The notes under the pieces: model-generated
Told to the model about the DNA's origin: nothing
The model's database searches: none
What the model saw: only the letters and a program-made list of their open reading frames with translations
Assembly: GCA_021613535.1 (NCBI GenBank)
Contig: CP075492.1
Span: forward strand, 4,960,001 to 5,024,000
Reading direction: 5' to 3'
DNA: 64,000 nt
Source: Adineta vaga
Lineage: Eukaryota > Rotifera
Program-made: the position numbers and the translations under genes
Part shown: positions 47,182-57,062 of the stretch, one piece after another
How positions within the stretch are numbered: the stretch's first letter is position 1
How the letters are laid out: each line of letters opens with the position of its first letter

Positions 47182-47634
47182 TCTTCATCGACATATCTCA
47201 TAAAGACAAATATTGATATCTCACATTCTATTTTTATTCATCACTTCTCTGTGTTGTATGTTTCTTAAGTCTATTGTTTTTACAAAAAATAAATAATCCA
47301 GGTCACATTGAACGTAAAAAATAATAAACTTCATCAGATTAAAAAGAGACTTCTATCAACAATGTGTGTTTATTCTTTTATGATTGACGTTTCTTCCAAA
47401 TCATTTCATGTCAATCGCTACTTAAAAATAATTGAAGTATGATTGAGAGAACTCTTTATATTTAAACAGTTCGGCTGAATATTTTTAAGACTAGGTCATT
47501 TCCTCTTGACTTTTATCAAATTGACAGATGAAAATCTATCCTTCAGCGATACATTTTCCTCTCGATTGAATGTATTTTATTTATTCGGAATACACAGCAA
47601 CGAACGATATCAAATGAAGATTGAAAAACATTTA
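47182..47634. other. Convergent intergenic region
   Basis: About 450 bp between the Ly6-like gene and receptor 1. It contains AATAAA-type signals on both strands and no exon. Confidence 0.4.
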
Positions 47635-48624
47635 TTAAGCAGGATTCCTTGATTTTAATACATTAAAACTGACAGAAGCATCAACCGATTGATCAGTTGG
47701 TATAACAAGATTATTACAAAAAAATTTCAGTAAAATTCGTTTTAAACTTTCTCTTATTTTATGTGACACATAGAGATAAATATAGAATGGACAAACAAAA
47801 TTGCAGTGATAAAAAAGACGAATAATTTGAACAAATAAGTGCTCGATTGCATTGCGTAGATCATCTTTAGGAATGTCATTTGTAATATTAAAATAGATAT
47901 TCTGTAAACCAAATGGAATACCAGAAACAGCAAGAATCAATAATTGTGGAATGAGCATACGACGAATTTGTTTAGTTAGCTGATCATGATGATTAGAAGC
48001 TAAAGGTGAACGAAGATTTTCAATTGTTTTCCAAGTGAAAAACAGGTTAAGTGTCAATGGTCCAACGGTATAAACTAAAGGTGTAAGAAAAAAATCATTG
48101 ATTTTTGTTATTGGACTTGTCATCATCGTACAAACGCCGTTGACACTATGGCTAACAAATATAATTGGTATATAAACAATCGACCAGAAAACAGTAGTAG
48201 TTATAATTGCAAATCTCACAAGTCGTAATGATCGCCATCGTTGACGAAACCTTGCCTCACGACATGTACTTGCGTATTGATCAAAAGCAGCCCAACATGT
48301 AAATGATATGATTGGTACTGTTGTAACATAAAGTAGATAATTATGTTCACGACATGCAATATCATTGATATTGAATACTCCTAAGAGAAAACCATCAACG
48401 AGAATACTTTGTAGATAAATCGAAGGTAAATGTATGAGAGTTAAAATAGCACCACCAAGTAAATAAAGAATTGTTGGATTTTGATGAAATTTTCTGTCTC
48501 TTGTGAAGATAATAATCGTGAATATCGCTCCAATGATACCGAAAGTAATCATTGGTACAGCTAACAAATAATTAAGCCATTGAGAGACCGAATAGAGGAA
48601 TTCAGCTGTTGACGATACGTTCAT
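47635..48624 (-). CDS. Tandem 7TM receptor 1
   Basis: An intact, intronless 329-residue rhodopsin-like receptor. TM1 is LLAVPMITFGIIGAIFTIII, TM2 TILYLLGGAILTLIHLPSIY, TM3 ends AAFDQYAST (the DRY position is DQY), TM5 TPLVYTVGPLTLNLFFTWK, TM6 MLIPQLLILAVSGIPFG, and TM7 FVCPFYIYLYVSHKIRE. It is the intact copy most similar to the receptor split by the retrotransposon (receptor 3); the two are nearly identical through the TM core and unlike at both ends. Ligand unknown. Confidence 0.85.
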   Translation of the reverse strand: MNVSSTAEFLYSVSQWLNYLLAVPMITFGIIGAIFTIIIFTRDRKFHQNPTILYLLGGAILTLIHLPSIYLQSILVDGFLLGVFNINDIACREHNYLLYVTTVPIISFTCWAAFDQYASTCREARFRQRWRSLRLVRFAIITTTVFWSIVYIPIIFVSHSVNGVCTMMTSPITKINDFFLTPLVYTVGPLTLNLFFTWKTIENLRSPLASNHHDQLTKQIRRMLIPQLLILAVSGIPFGLQNIYFNITNDIPKDDLRNAIEHLFVQIIRLFYHCNFVCPFYIYLYVSHKIRESLKRILLKFFCNNLVIPTDQSVDASVSFNVLKSRNPA

Positions 48625-48917
48625 TGTGTATGAGTATAGAAATGTTTTTGAAAAATGAGAATGAATAAAAACATGAGAGATGTCTGGAAAGTAAGATTAA
48701 AATAATATAGGATATGACTTTATGTCTGACTTCAAGAAAAGACTATGGGATAAGTTATTAAGTATTTTAAGTCATGTAATAAGAATTTGACTTCCGCATA
48801 GGACGTATGAGCTTTTTAGTTGATTAATCTTTTCATTTCTTGCCGAATAATACATTTAAAGAATTGCATTATATTTTACAGGATCATTCAATATCCGTTA
48901 CAATGTAAAATAATGAA

Positions 48918-49925
48918 TTAAGAAACACGATCAAAAGAAGTGTCATCACCAGTAAATGTTTGCATGACAGTCATATTTGTGTTTAAACTATCAATATTTC
49001 GTTTCGAAAATTTTCCCGTTAATCGTCTGACGATTTTTCTCACTTCACTTGACATATACAAATAAATATAGAATGTGAAAACAAAATTAAAATGATAAAA
49101 TAAACGAATAATTTGTACACATAAATGCTCGATTGATTGCCGTAGATCATCTTTTGTTATGTCATTTGTTATATTAAAATAAATATTTTGTAAACCAAAT
49201 GGAATTCCTGATATTGCAAGAATAAATAGTTGTGGAATAAGCATTCGACGAATCTGTCGTGTAAAATGATCACGATGGTTTTTTAAAGCGGTTGTACGAA
49301 TATTTTGTAGAGTACCTCGTGTAAAAACTAAAATTAATGTTAATGGACCAATTGTAAAAACTAATGGTGTTAAGATAAAATCATTAAATTTCCGATAGGA
49401 ACGATTTGTTAAAACACATGTTTGATATTCAATTCCACTAAAGAATAACATGGGCAAATAAACGATCGACCAGAATATATTTGTACCAATGATGGCAGAT
49501 CGAACGATTTGTGTGGAACTCCATTGATGACGAAAAGTTGCATTACGAGACGTACTTGCATATTGATCAAAAGCAGCCCAGCATGGAAATGATATAGCGA
49601 TAACTGTTGTTACATAAAGTAGATAGTTATGTTGTCGACAAGCAAGATCATTGGTATTAAATACACCTAAACCAAAACCATCGACAAGAATACTTTGTAA
49701 ATAAATCAATGGTAGATGTATTGCCGTCATAATTGCACCTGCTAAAAGATAAATGATTGTTGGATTTTGATGAAATGAACTTTGTCGTGTAAAGACAATA
49801 ATTGTTAATGTTGCACCGAGTATACCTAGGATAATCATAGGAATTGCAAAAAGATAATTGAGCCAACATGAAATAGAATTAATTGTTGATGCTCGTGAGA
49901 AGATGTTTGTTGAATTCACTTTCAT
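48918..49925 (-). CDS. Tandem 7TM receptor 2
   Basis: An intact 335-residue paralog of receptor 1, about 290 bp upstream of it on the same strand. It shares NPTIIYLLAGAIMTAIHLPL, AAFDQYASTSRNATFRHQW and RRMLIPQLFILAISGIPFG but is clearly more diverged. Its tail (YIYLYMSSEVRKIVRRL) is the type found at the end of receptor 3, implying exchange of sequence between neighbours. Intronless; ligand unknown. Confidence 0.85.
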   Translation of the reverse strand: MKVNSTNIFSRASTINSISCWLNYLFAIPMIILGILGATLTIIVFTRQSSFHQNPTIIYLLAGAIMTAIHLPLIYLQSILVDGFGLGVFNTNDLACRQHNYLLYVTTVIAISFPCWAAFDQYASTSRNATFRHQWSSTQIVRSAIIGTNIFWSIVYLPMLFFSGIEYQTCVLTNRSYRKFNDFILTPLVFTIGPLTLILVFTRGTLQNIRTTALKNHRDHFTRQIRRMLIPQLFILAISGIPFGLQNIYFNITNDITKDDLRQSIEHLCVQIIRLFYHFNFVFTFYIYLYMSSEVRKIVRRLTGKFSKRNIDSLNTNMTVMQTFTGDDTSFDRVS

Positions 49926-50395
49926 CGTTTTTTCTTCTTCGATAATAATCTCGTTCAGGTGAGCGAGTTACTTAGCTTAATGTAAAAGGAAATGTTTCTC
50001 TGAGGCTTTCACATGAAAGTAAATTGCATCTTCTAATTTCTTTTGATGAACATGTGCAACATTGGAGAAATAATTATATTGAATAAAAAATAGAAGAAAG
50101 AAAAAAACACAATTGCTTGAGTTATAATCTTAAATAAAAGATTACAAAGAAATATAAGAAGATTTTACAATGCTCGACGAAATACGATCATGTCATTTTC
50201 CATACTAAATCAACGTATATACACTTTGATACCTCTTCTTCGTCATTTCTTTTTTCTTCTTGGTTGTCAGTTTTTTAAAGTTTCTACTAATTCACCTGTC
50301 TGAATCCTTATTACATTTATTTAAAAGAATGTCATTTACAAACAACAAAGAAAAGAATATAGGAATACTATATATAGTGAACAAGTGCGCTATGA
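49926..50395. other. Intergenic between receptors 2 and 3
   Basis: About 470 bp, AT-rich, presumably the promoter of receptor 2 and 3' end of receptor 3. No exon seen. Confidence 0.4.
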
Positions 50396-50718
50396 TTATG
50401 CATGCAGACTTTGTGTAGTGTTAGTTATTGTATTTAATGTTACATCCGTAATGCATCGTGCGGATTTAATCATATAATTTTTTAGAACTTTTCTTACTTC
50501 ACTTGACATATAGAGATAAATATAGAATGGACAAACAAAATTGCAGTGATAAAATAGACGAATAATTTGAACAAATAAGTGCTCGATTGCATTGCGTAGA
50601 TCATCTTTAGGAATGTCATTTGTAATATTAAAATAGATATTCTGTAAACCAAATGGAATACCAGAAACAGCAAGAATCAATAATTGTGGAATGAGCATAC
50701 GACGAATTTGTTTAGTTA
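50396..50718 (-). pseudogene. Tandem 7TM receptor 3, 3' part (split by retrotransposon)
   Basis: This piece encodes TM6, TM7 and the tail (MLIPQLLILAVSGIPFG, YIYLYMSSEVRKVLKNYM) of a receptor whose first two thirds lie at 56417-57062. The 5.7-kb LTR element and one copy of its 5-bp target duplication separate them; the two pieces sum to 969 nt, a whole number of codons, so the gene was open before the insertion. From IYLY onward it matches receptor 2 rather than receptor 1. Confidence 0.9.
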
Positions 50719-50723
50719 GCTGA
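50719..50723. repeat. Target-site duplication, left copy (GCTGA)
   Basis: GCTGA directly precedes the left LTR and recurs at 56417-56421 directly after the right LTR. The uninterrupted site is visible in receptor 1 as TTAGTTAGCTGATCATGAT. Five-base duplications fit LTR-element integrases. Confidence 0.95.
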
Positions 50724-51110
50724 TGTTACAGAGGTCCCAACTGTATCAGTAAATGGATAGAAATTAGATTCGAAATTTCTCTTCGTTTATTTTTTAAAAT
50801 AGCTTCAGCTTTTATACCATCGAAAACGTCCATACAAACAAAGAAGAGATCACAAAGCACAAAGAGAAGAGAACCCTAGATTCAAATAATAGTCCATGCA
50901 CACCCAGAGAAATCGAATGTTTCTCTCGAACGAAAGGAAAAAGAAAGAATACATTTTAATGAGAAGAAAGAAAGAATACATGTTAAGAAGAAGAAAGAAA
51001 GAATACATATTAAGGAGAACACAGAAAGAAAGGATATACACCGAGAAGAAGAAGAAAGGGAAAAAAGATCCTTCAAATACGCTCAATACATGTTAGAGTA
51101 CTCTCTAACA
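50724..51110 (-). repeat. 3' LTR (387 bp)
   Basis: Begins TGTTACAGAGG and ends CTCTCTAACA, with TG...CA ends. It differs from the other LTR by one A in a poly-A run near 51063. It contains three to four imperfect ~30-bp tandem units built on AAGAAAGAATACAT (~50938-51055); frames read through these units are Lys/Arg-rich artefacts. Confidence 0.95.
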
Positions 51111-51120
51111 CCACCCCTTC
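51111..51120 (-). promoter_or_regulatory. Polypurine tract
   Basis: On the element's strand GAAGGGGTGG abuts the 3' LTR, the expected place for the plus-strand primer of reverse transcription. Confidence 0.75.
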
Positions 51121-51286
51121 GCCCACCAAAATCAGACGTAGGATGATTTACAAACACGAGAACAAAACAAAGAAAACAATTATCAAAATAAAATATAAAG
51201 AAACAACTGATAATCAAAGGGAAGAAAGAAGAGAAACATCACAAAAGATTTTCTCAGGTTGTATAGTTTCTTTTCTTTTTCTGTTT

Positions 51287-54200
51287 TCATGCTGAGTACT
51301 TGTTGGAATAATGTCGACGTAATCGATTAACGTTAGTATTTAATATTTCATATAAGTTGTTTGGGTTTTGGATTCGATATGTGGATTCATTGAGTTGTTG
51401 AATTATTTGATATGGACCATCATATTTTGGCATCAGTTTTGACTTCAATCCAAGTCGCTTGACGTAAATGAAATCACCAACAACATAGTGTTCATTCGTT
51501 CGATTGGCATCATAACGTTGTTTTGATTTTATCTGGATGTTTCTAATGTTCGCGTGAACGAGTTGCTTAGCTGCTTCTAAATATTCTTGCAATTGTTTAA
51601 CATATTGATGAGGTTCAATAATTGTTGTGGTGGCTTTTGGTAAATCATATGGTAATTTACATAATCGTCCAAACATCATTTCATAAGGAGTTAGTTTTGT
51701 ACTTGCATGGCGACTTGTGTTGTATGAGAATGTTAATTTAGATAATTGTTGATCCCAATCAGTTCGTTTACTGTTACACATTGACGCTAAACTGTCGCAC
51801 ATGGAGGAGTTAAATCGTTCACACACACCATTTGATTTTGGATTATATGGTGTTGTATATAAATGACAGATACCATATAATGATGTAATTTTGTTAAATA
51901 ATTCAGCAGTAAAATGTGTTCCATTATCCGTTAAAATTTGATTTGGTGTACCATATTTAAGTATCACTTCTTCTACTAGAACTTTTGCTGCACTTAATGC
52001 TGAATTGTCATGTGTGGCTTTTGCTACTACAAATTTGGATAATAAATCAGTTATAACTAATATATATTTGTTTCCATTTGATGAAGATGGTGTTATTGGA
52101 CCCATAAAATCCATTGCTATATTTTCCCAAACACCTTGTGGTGGAGTAACAGGATTTAAATGACCATTTGGCTTCCGTCGTGAACATTTGTTGATGGAAC
52201 AATTTGGACAAGATGCTATATGTTGTGCAATATCAAGATACATACCTTTCCAATAATATCGATCACGAATTTTGTAATAAGTGCGGTCTTTGCCAAAATG
52301 TGCACCATTCATTGATGAATTATGATATGCTAATAATATATCTTTAATTCTTGATTTAGGTACTACTGGTACTTGAATAATTCCATGAAATCTCCTAATA
52401 TTTCGACATAATAATCCATCATTTAAATAATATTCGAATTTAATTGGACTCTTGTCAATATTTTCTATGATTTTCATAATAGATAAATCTTGCTGTTGAA
52501 ATGTTTTCAATTGTTCAGTTGTAAATACAGTGATTTTATCGTTTGTACTTAACGAACTTGATTGTTGAATAGGATGATTAGTTGAAGTATCAGTTTCTTT
52601 TAATACATTTTGTGGAGTAATTTCACTATTTGTTAATGCACATATTGTTGATTGATGTTGTTGTGGTTCAGTTTGAGTTGATGTTGAACGTTGTTCGATT
52701 TCATCATCATTTTCTGCATCAACAGGATAACGAGACAGACAATCAGCAACACAATTTCTTTTTCCTTTAACATGTTCAATTGTAAATGTATAATCCTGTA
52801 AAGCCATTCTCCATCGATTTAATTTTGGATTGCTGTTGTATTTACGATTTAACCAACATAAAGCATGATGATCCGTTCGTACGATAAAGTTATGACCAGC
52901 AACATAATGATTCCATTTTCGTATTGATGTAACAACAGCAAAGCATTCTTTTTCAGTGGCATTCCAGTTGCGTTGTTGTTTGTTTAATTTTTGAGACATA
53001 TATGCTACTGGTTGTTCACCTTGACCATGATCTTGCATTAATACTCCACCTATACCATAATTCGATGCATCCACCTGTATAATAAATGGTAAATCTGAAT
53101 CAGGAAATTTTAATAATGGTTTCGTTGCAAGAAACTGTTTGATTTTCATAAATGAATGTTGTTGTTCATCACCCCATGTAAATCTTGCATTTTTTCTTGT
53201 TAAATCAAATAATGGTTGAGCTAATGTTGAAAAATTAGGTATGTGATTTCGATAATATTCGGCCATTTTAATGAATGATGTTGCTGCTTTAATATTAGTT
53301 GGAATTGGTATTTCATTCATAGCATTCACCTTGTCATAGCATGGTTCAACACCGGCTTCACTAATCATGTGTCCTAGAAATTGGATTCTTTTTTGTACAA
53401 ATTCACATTTTGTTGCATTTAATCGAAAATTTGCTTGGTGTAATAAAGATAATACTTGTTCCAGATGATGTAAATGTTCAGACATTGATTTGGAATAAAT
53501 GATAATATCATCAATGTATGCTAATGCACAGTGCCATTGTAAATTTCCTAATAATTTGTTGACTATTCTTTGGAATGTTGGAGGTCCATTTTTTATTCCT
53601 TGAGGCATCACATTGTATTCCCAAAGCATATCTCTTGTTACAAATGCAGTTTTTGGTTTGTCCGATTCGTCAATGGGAACCTGATGATAACCTCCTTGGA
53701 AGTCTAATTTTGAAAAATATTGTGATCCATTGAGTGCGTCCAACATTTCTTGAATTCGAGGTAATGGATAGTTATCTTTTTCTGTAACTTCATTCAATTT
53801 TCTGTAATCGATACAAAATCTCCAAGATCCATCCTTTTTCTTTTGCAGCACCACTGGTGACGACCATGGTGATTGTGATGGACGAATAATGTTATCATGA
53901 TAAAATTGTTCACACATTTCAGAAATAATTTTCTCTTGAGCTGTTGTTTTGCGATAAGGACGTTGAACAATTGGTCGAGTATTCTTTACTTCAATTGTAT
54001 GTTTAACAGTTGTTCTAATCGTTGTTGCTTTGGATGTATCAAATATTTGAGCATATTTAATTAAAATTAATTCCACTTCTTTTCTTTCACGTGCATTTGT
54101 AATATGTTTAACCGAATCTTTAATCTTGTTTAATACATCTGATGAAAGCTGTTCGGTGATTCCATTTTTGTCATCACCTGAATAATGACCATTATTATAT

Positions 54201-55039
54201 AAATGTTCAAATAGTTGTTTTCTTGATGTAAATTCTTGATGACATATTCGACATTTAAGGTCAGGTGTTGTAAATGTTTGAACTTGTTGTGTTGGTAACA
54301 ACGGTAAAGAAATTGAAGATGGTGTTGGAAGAGAGACCGTGCCAATAATCGTTTTTGTATTTAAATTTTGTGGTAAATCATTTGCATTCATTATCGTCAT
54401 CCATGCTATTCCATCTTCAATTTTCAACAGTGCATGTGGTGTTAATATTCTCTTCTTTTTCATAATCTCTTCTGATGGTGTGAATATAACTGTGTCGATG
54501 TTGTGCAATTTGACCCGTATAGGTATGATCATTTGTTGTTCAGGTAAAATATGAATGTGATGAGCAGGATAGACAGGATACGTTTCTTGATCATAAGTTG
54601 CAAATGGAATATTAACTACATATGATGCTTTACTTTTCCGAATGCATTTCTCGGTCGTAATAATATCAATGCCATTTTCTCTAATCCAATCATTTCCTAA
54701 CACCAAACTGGTACATAAATCGATGGCAACTTGTGCTAAAACAAATGTTGAAATATTTTTTAGATGAATTTTTAACTTAACTAAACCAATTGTACGTAAT
54801 TCACTATTATTTGCTGTTCGATGTACATTTTTTTCATATATAATACGAGGTCGATGTGTTAATTTACGTAGAGTGTTGATGTGGATGATGGAATACGCTG
54901 AACCTGTATCGATCATTGTATTGATTAATTTGTGGTTGACATGAAGATTAACAATAAGTGGTGTTGATGGGTTTTTATTGTTTACAGGAACAGAACCATC
55001 ATCTTCTGTTCCTGTTAATCTTTTAAATGATGTGGACAA
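51287..55039 (-). CDS. pol: Retrotransposon pol: protease, RT, RNase H, integrase
   Basis: An open frame of ~1,250 codons, entered from gag by -1 frameshifting (no ATG is needed at its start). In order: aspartic protease (DTGSA, ~res. 44); a C2H2 zinc-finger-like insert (C263, C266, H279, H285); reverse transcriptase (WRFCIDYRKLN; catalytic YIDD at ~508-511); RNase H (QVDASNYGIGGVL); integrase zinc domain (HNSSMNGAHFG, CPNCS), catalytic core (MDFMGPI, TDNGTHF, then NPKSNGVCERFN), and a GPY/F-type end (YDGPYQIIQ). No stop or frame break is visible. Annotated only as it stands in the genome. Confidence 0.95.
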   Translation of the reverse strand: MSTSFKRLTGTEDDGSVPVNNKNPSTPLIVNLHVNHKLINTMIDTGSAYSIIHINTLRKLTHRPRIIYEKNVHRTANNSELRTIGLVKLKIHLKNISTFVLAQVAIDLCTSLVLGNDWIRENGIDIITTEKCIRKSKASYVVNIPFATYDQETYPVYPAHHIHILPEQQMIIPIRVKLHNIDTVIFTPSEEIMKKKRILTPHALLKIEDGIAWMTIMNANDLPQNLNTKTIIGTVSLPTPSSISLPLLPTQQVQTFTTPDLKCRICHQEFTSRKQLFEHLYNNGHYSGDDKNGITEQLSSDVLNKIKDSVKHITNARERKEVELILIKYAQIFDTSKATTIRTTVKHTIEVKNTRPIVQRPYRKTTAQEKIISEMCEQFYHDNIIRPSQSPWSSPVVLQKKKDGSWRFCIDYRKLNEVTEKDNYPLPRIQEMLDALNGSQYFSKLDFQGGYHQVPIDESDKPKTAFVTRDMLWEYNVMPQGIKNGPPTFQRIVNKLLGNLQWHCALAYIDDIIIYSKSMSEHLHHLEQVLSLLHQANFRLNATKCEFVQKRIQFLGHMISEAGVEPCYDKVNAMNEIPIPTNIKAATSFIKMAEYYRNHIPNFSTLAQPLFDLTRKNARFTWGDEQQHSFMKIKQFLATKPLLKFPDSDLPFIIQVDASNYGIGGVLMQDHGQGEQPVAYMSQKLNKQQRNWNATEKECFAVVTSIRKWNHYVAGHNFIVRTDHHALCWLNRKYNSNPKLNRWRMALQDYTFTIEHVKGKRNCVADCLSRYPVDAENDDEIEQRSTSTQTEPQQHQSTICALTNSEITPQNVLKETDTSTNHPIQQSSSLSTNDKITVFTTEQLKTFQQQDLSIMKIIENIDKSPIKFEYYLNDGLLCRNIRRFHGIIQVPVVPKSRIKDILLAYHNSSMNGAHFGKDRTYYKIRDRYYWKGMYLDIAQHIASCPNCSINKCSRRKPNGHLNPVTPPQGVWENIAMDFMGPITPSSSNGNKYILVITDLLSKFVVAKATHDNSALSAAKVLVEEVILKYGTPNQILTDNGTHFTAELFNKITSLYGICHLYTTPYNPKSNGVCERFNSSMCDSLASMCNSKRTDWDQQLSKLTFSYNTSRHASTKLTPYEMMFGRLCKLPYDLPKATTTIIEPHQYVKQLQEYLEAAKQLVHANIRNIQIKSKQRYDANRTNEHYVVGDFIYVKRLGLKSKLMPKYDGPYQIIQQLNESTYRIQNPNNLYEILNTNVNRLRRHYSNKYSA

Positions 55040-55860
55040 TTACGTTGTATATGTCCTATTTGTCCACATTGAAAACATTTACGTCGATCACCATTTTGAT
55101 AGCTGTTGCTATTTGTATAACGACGATTATTAATTGTCTGTGGATAGTGTTGGTAAGTTGGATGATGGTTTGTTCGTTGTTGGTTATAGGTAAATTGATT
55201 TTGTCGATGTGGTTTTTGTGGTTGATAAGCTTGATAATGACGTGATTGAGTTGCTGCAATCATTGGATAGTCATTTGGTTCAAATGAATATGTTGGTTCA
55301 GTTAATTGAATGGATTCGATTTGTTTGCGATGATGTGCCATTACTTTTGTACTTGATTCAAAATTTTTTGCTTGAATCATAAATTCATCAGGAGTTTGAA
55401 CATTTAATGGTAATATTTTTTCTTTTAATTCTTCCCGAAGACCACCAACCAGTTTGATTGTTTTATCCATAGCTGACATTTGAGGATCATATTCCCGACA
55501 TAATTTATCTAATGCATAATAATAATCATGAACAGATTCTTCAGCTCCTTGTCGTCGTTGATTTATTTGTTCAGCTAATAAATGTCGATTTTGTGTACGT
55601 TCAGGTGGAGGAAATACACGTTCAAATGTTTGACGAAATGCTAACCATGTTGGATATGGTCCTCGGTTAGAACGAAACCAATCAAAAGCTGCACCCTCTA
55701 ATTTAATTCCAATACGACTTAATCGATCAGCATCATTAATGTTGAAAGCATTAAATACAATTTCTGCACGATCACACCAATCTCGTGAATTATCTTGTGA
55801 AGTTCCATTAAATGCTTTGATGTTGTCAAATGCTCGTGTAGGTGGATCTGTTGTAGCCAT
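55015..55860 (-). CDS. gag: Retrotransposon gag
   Basis: The frame is open from the primer-binding site; I take the ATG at 55860 (MATTDPPTRAFDNIKAFNG), giving ~281 residues. The middle is a capsid-like retrotransposon gag domain (DWCDRAEIVFNAFNI, FDWFRSNRG, FRQTFERVFPPPERTQ), followed by a Gln/Asn/Tyr-rich linker and one CCHC zinc knuckle (CFQCGQIGHIQRNC). It ends CPHHLKD at 55015-55017, overlapping pol by 25 bp. The product packages element RNA into virus-like particles. Confidence 0.92.
   Translation of the reverse strand: MATTDPPTRAFDNIKAFNGTSQDNSRDWCDRAEIVFNAFNINDADRLSRIGIKLEGAAFDWFRSNRGPYPTWLAFRQTFERVFPPPERTQNRHLLAEQINQRRQGAEESVHDYYYALDKLCREYDPQMSAMDKTIKLVGGLREELKEKILPLNVQTPDEFMIQAKNFESSTKVMAHHRKQIESIQLTEPTYSFEPNDYPMIAATQSRHYQAYQPQKPHRQNQFTYNQQRTNHHPTYQHYPQTINNRRYTNSNSYQNGDRRKCFQCGQIGHIQRNCPHHLKD
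55021..55027 (-). promoter_or_regulatory. -1 ribosomal frameshift heptamer
   Basis: On the element's strand the gag frame reads T TTA AAA GAT TAA: the canonical X-XXY-YYZ heptamer TTTAAAA, one codon before the gag stop. Slipping back one base gives TTT AAA AGA TTA and enters the pol frame exactly. Confidence 0.75.
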
Positions 55861-56011
55861 TAGAATTGGATTTGGTTGAGGAATGTTTTGTTGGATAACT
55901 TGTTGAATATTTTGTTGACGTGGACGGAGATTATAAGGATTGGCCAGGTTAAATAATGTAATAACTGGACTGATATTTCTTGATTTCTTCTTTATGATGT
56001 TAAATTGATTT

Positions 56012-56029
56012 AATCGGGTCACGGCACCA
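56012..56029 (-). promoter_or_regulatory. tRNA primer-binding site
   Basis: One base inside the 5' LTR, the element's strand reads TGGTGCCGTGACCCGATT. TGG pairs with the CCA tail of a tRNA, and the rest would pair with an acceptor/T-arm end. The tRNA species is not assigned. Confidence 0.8.
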
Positions 56030-56030
56030 G

Positions 56031-56416
56031 TGTTACAGAGGTCCCAACTGTATCAGTAAATGGATAGAAATTAGATTCGAAATTTCTCTTCGTTTATTTT
56101 TTAAAATAGCTTCAGCTTTTATACCATCGAAAACGTCCATACAAACAAAGAAGAGATCACAAAGCACAAAGAGAAGAGAACCCTAGATTCAAATAATAGT
56201 CCATGCACACCCAGAGAAATCGAATGTTTCTCTCGAACGAAAGGAAAAAGAAAGAATACATTTTAATGAGAAGAAAGAAAGAATACATGTTAAGAAGAAG
56301 AAAGAAAGAATACATATTAAGGAGAACACAGAAAGAAAGGATATACACCGAGAAGAAGAAGAAAGGGAAAAAGATCCTTCAAATACGCTCAATACATGTT
56401 AGAGTACTCTCTAACA
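56031..56416 (-). repeat. 5' LTR (386 bp)
   Basis: Same sequence as the 3' LTR except for one A fewer in a homopolymer. The near identity of the two LTRs implies a very recent insertion, or recent gene conversion between them. Confidence 0.95.
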
Positions 56417-57062
56417 GCTGATCATGATGATTAGAAGCTAAAGGTGAACGAAGATTTTCAATTGTTTTCCAAGTGAAAAACAGGTTAAGTGTCAATGGTC
56501 CAATGGTATAAACTAAAGGTGTAAGAAAAAAATCATTGATTTTTGTTATTGGACTTGTCATCATCGTACAAACGCCGTTGACACTATGGCTAACAGATAT
56601 AATTGGTATATAAATAATCGACCAGAAAACAGTAGTAGTTATAATTGCAAATCTCACAAGTCGTAATGATCGCCATCGTTGACGAAACCTTGCCTCACGA
56701 CATGTACTTGAGTATTGATCAAAGGCAGCCCAACATGTAAATGATATGATTGGTACTGTTGTAACATAAAGTAGATAATTATGTTCACGACATGCAATAT
56801 CATTGGTATTGAATACACCTAAGAGAAAACCATCAACGAGAATACTTTGTAGATAAATCGAAGGTAAATGTATGAGAGTTAAAATAGCACCACCAAGTAA
56901 ATAAAGAATTGTTGGATTTTGATGAAATGTTATGTCTCTTGTGAAGATAATAATCGTGAATATCGCTCCAATGATACCGAAAGTAATCATTGGTACAGCT
57001 AACAAATAATTGAGCCATTGAGAAATGATATTGATAGTAATTGCTGTTGTTGATGTATTCAT
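56417..57062 (-). pseudogene. Tandem 7TM receptor 3, 5' part (split by retrotransposon)
   Basis: Encodes the amino terminus through TM5 (MNTSTTAITINIISQWLNYL onward; TPLVYTIGPLTLNLFFTWK). It is almost identical in DNA to receptor 1 from SQWLNYLLAVP on, while the first ~15 residues differ completely. The reading frame runs into the LTR and ends there, so any product lacks TM6-7. Confidence 0.9.

Larger units (their letters stand above)
50724..56416 (-). mobile_element. Complete Ty3/Gypsy-type LTR retrotransposon inserted in a receptor gene
   Basis: A 5,693-bp element on the minus strand with two near-identical LTRs beginning TGTTACAGAGG and ending CTCTCTAACA, a 5-bp target duplication, a primer-binding site and a polypurine tract at the expected places, and gag and pol frames without stops. 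The pol order protease, reverse transcriptase, RNase H, integrase defines the Ty3/Gypsy group. There is no envelope-like frame: only 176 bp lie between the pol stop and the 3' LTR. It looks intact and young. Bdelloid Gypsy-like families are known, but I cannot assign this one by eye. Confidence 0.95.

Noticed and set aside
50850-51096. Lys/Arg-rich and Phe/Ser/Cys-rich frames in the LTR (also 56157-56421)
   Set aside because: They follow the ~30-bp LTR tandem units; present identically in both LTRs and not separate genes.
51111-51286. Envelope-like gene after pol
   Set aside because: Only 176 bp remain before the 3' LTR, and no hydrophobic frame is present.
55027-55259. Plus- and minus-strand short frames in gag
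   Set aside because: Shadows of the gag and pol reading frames.
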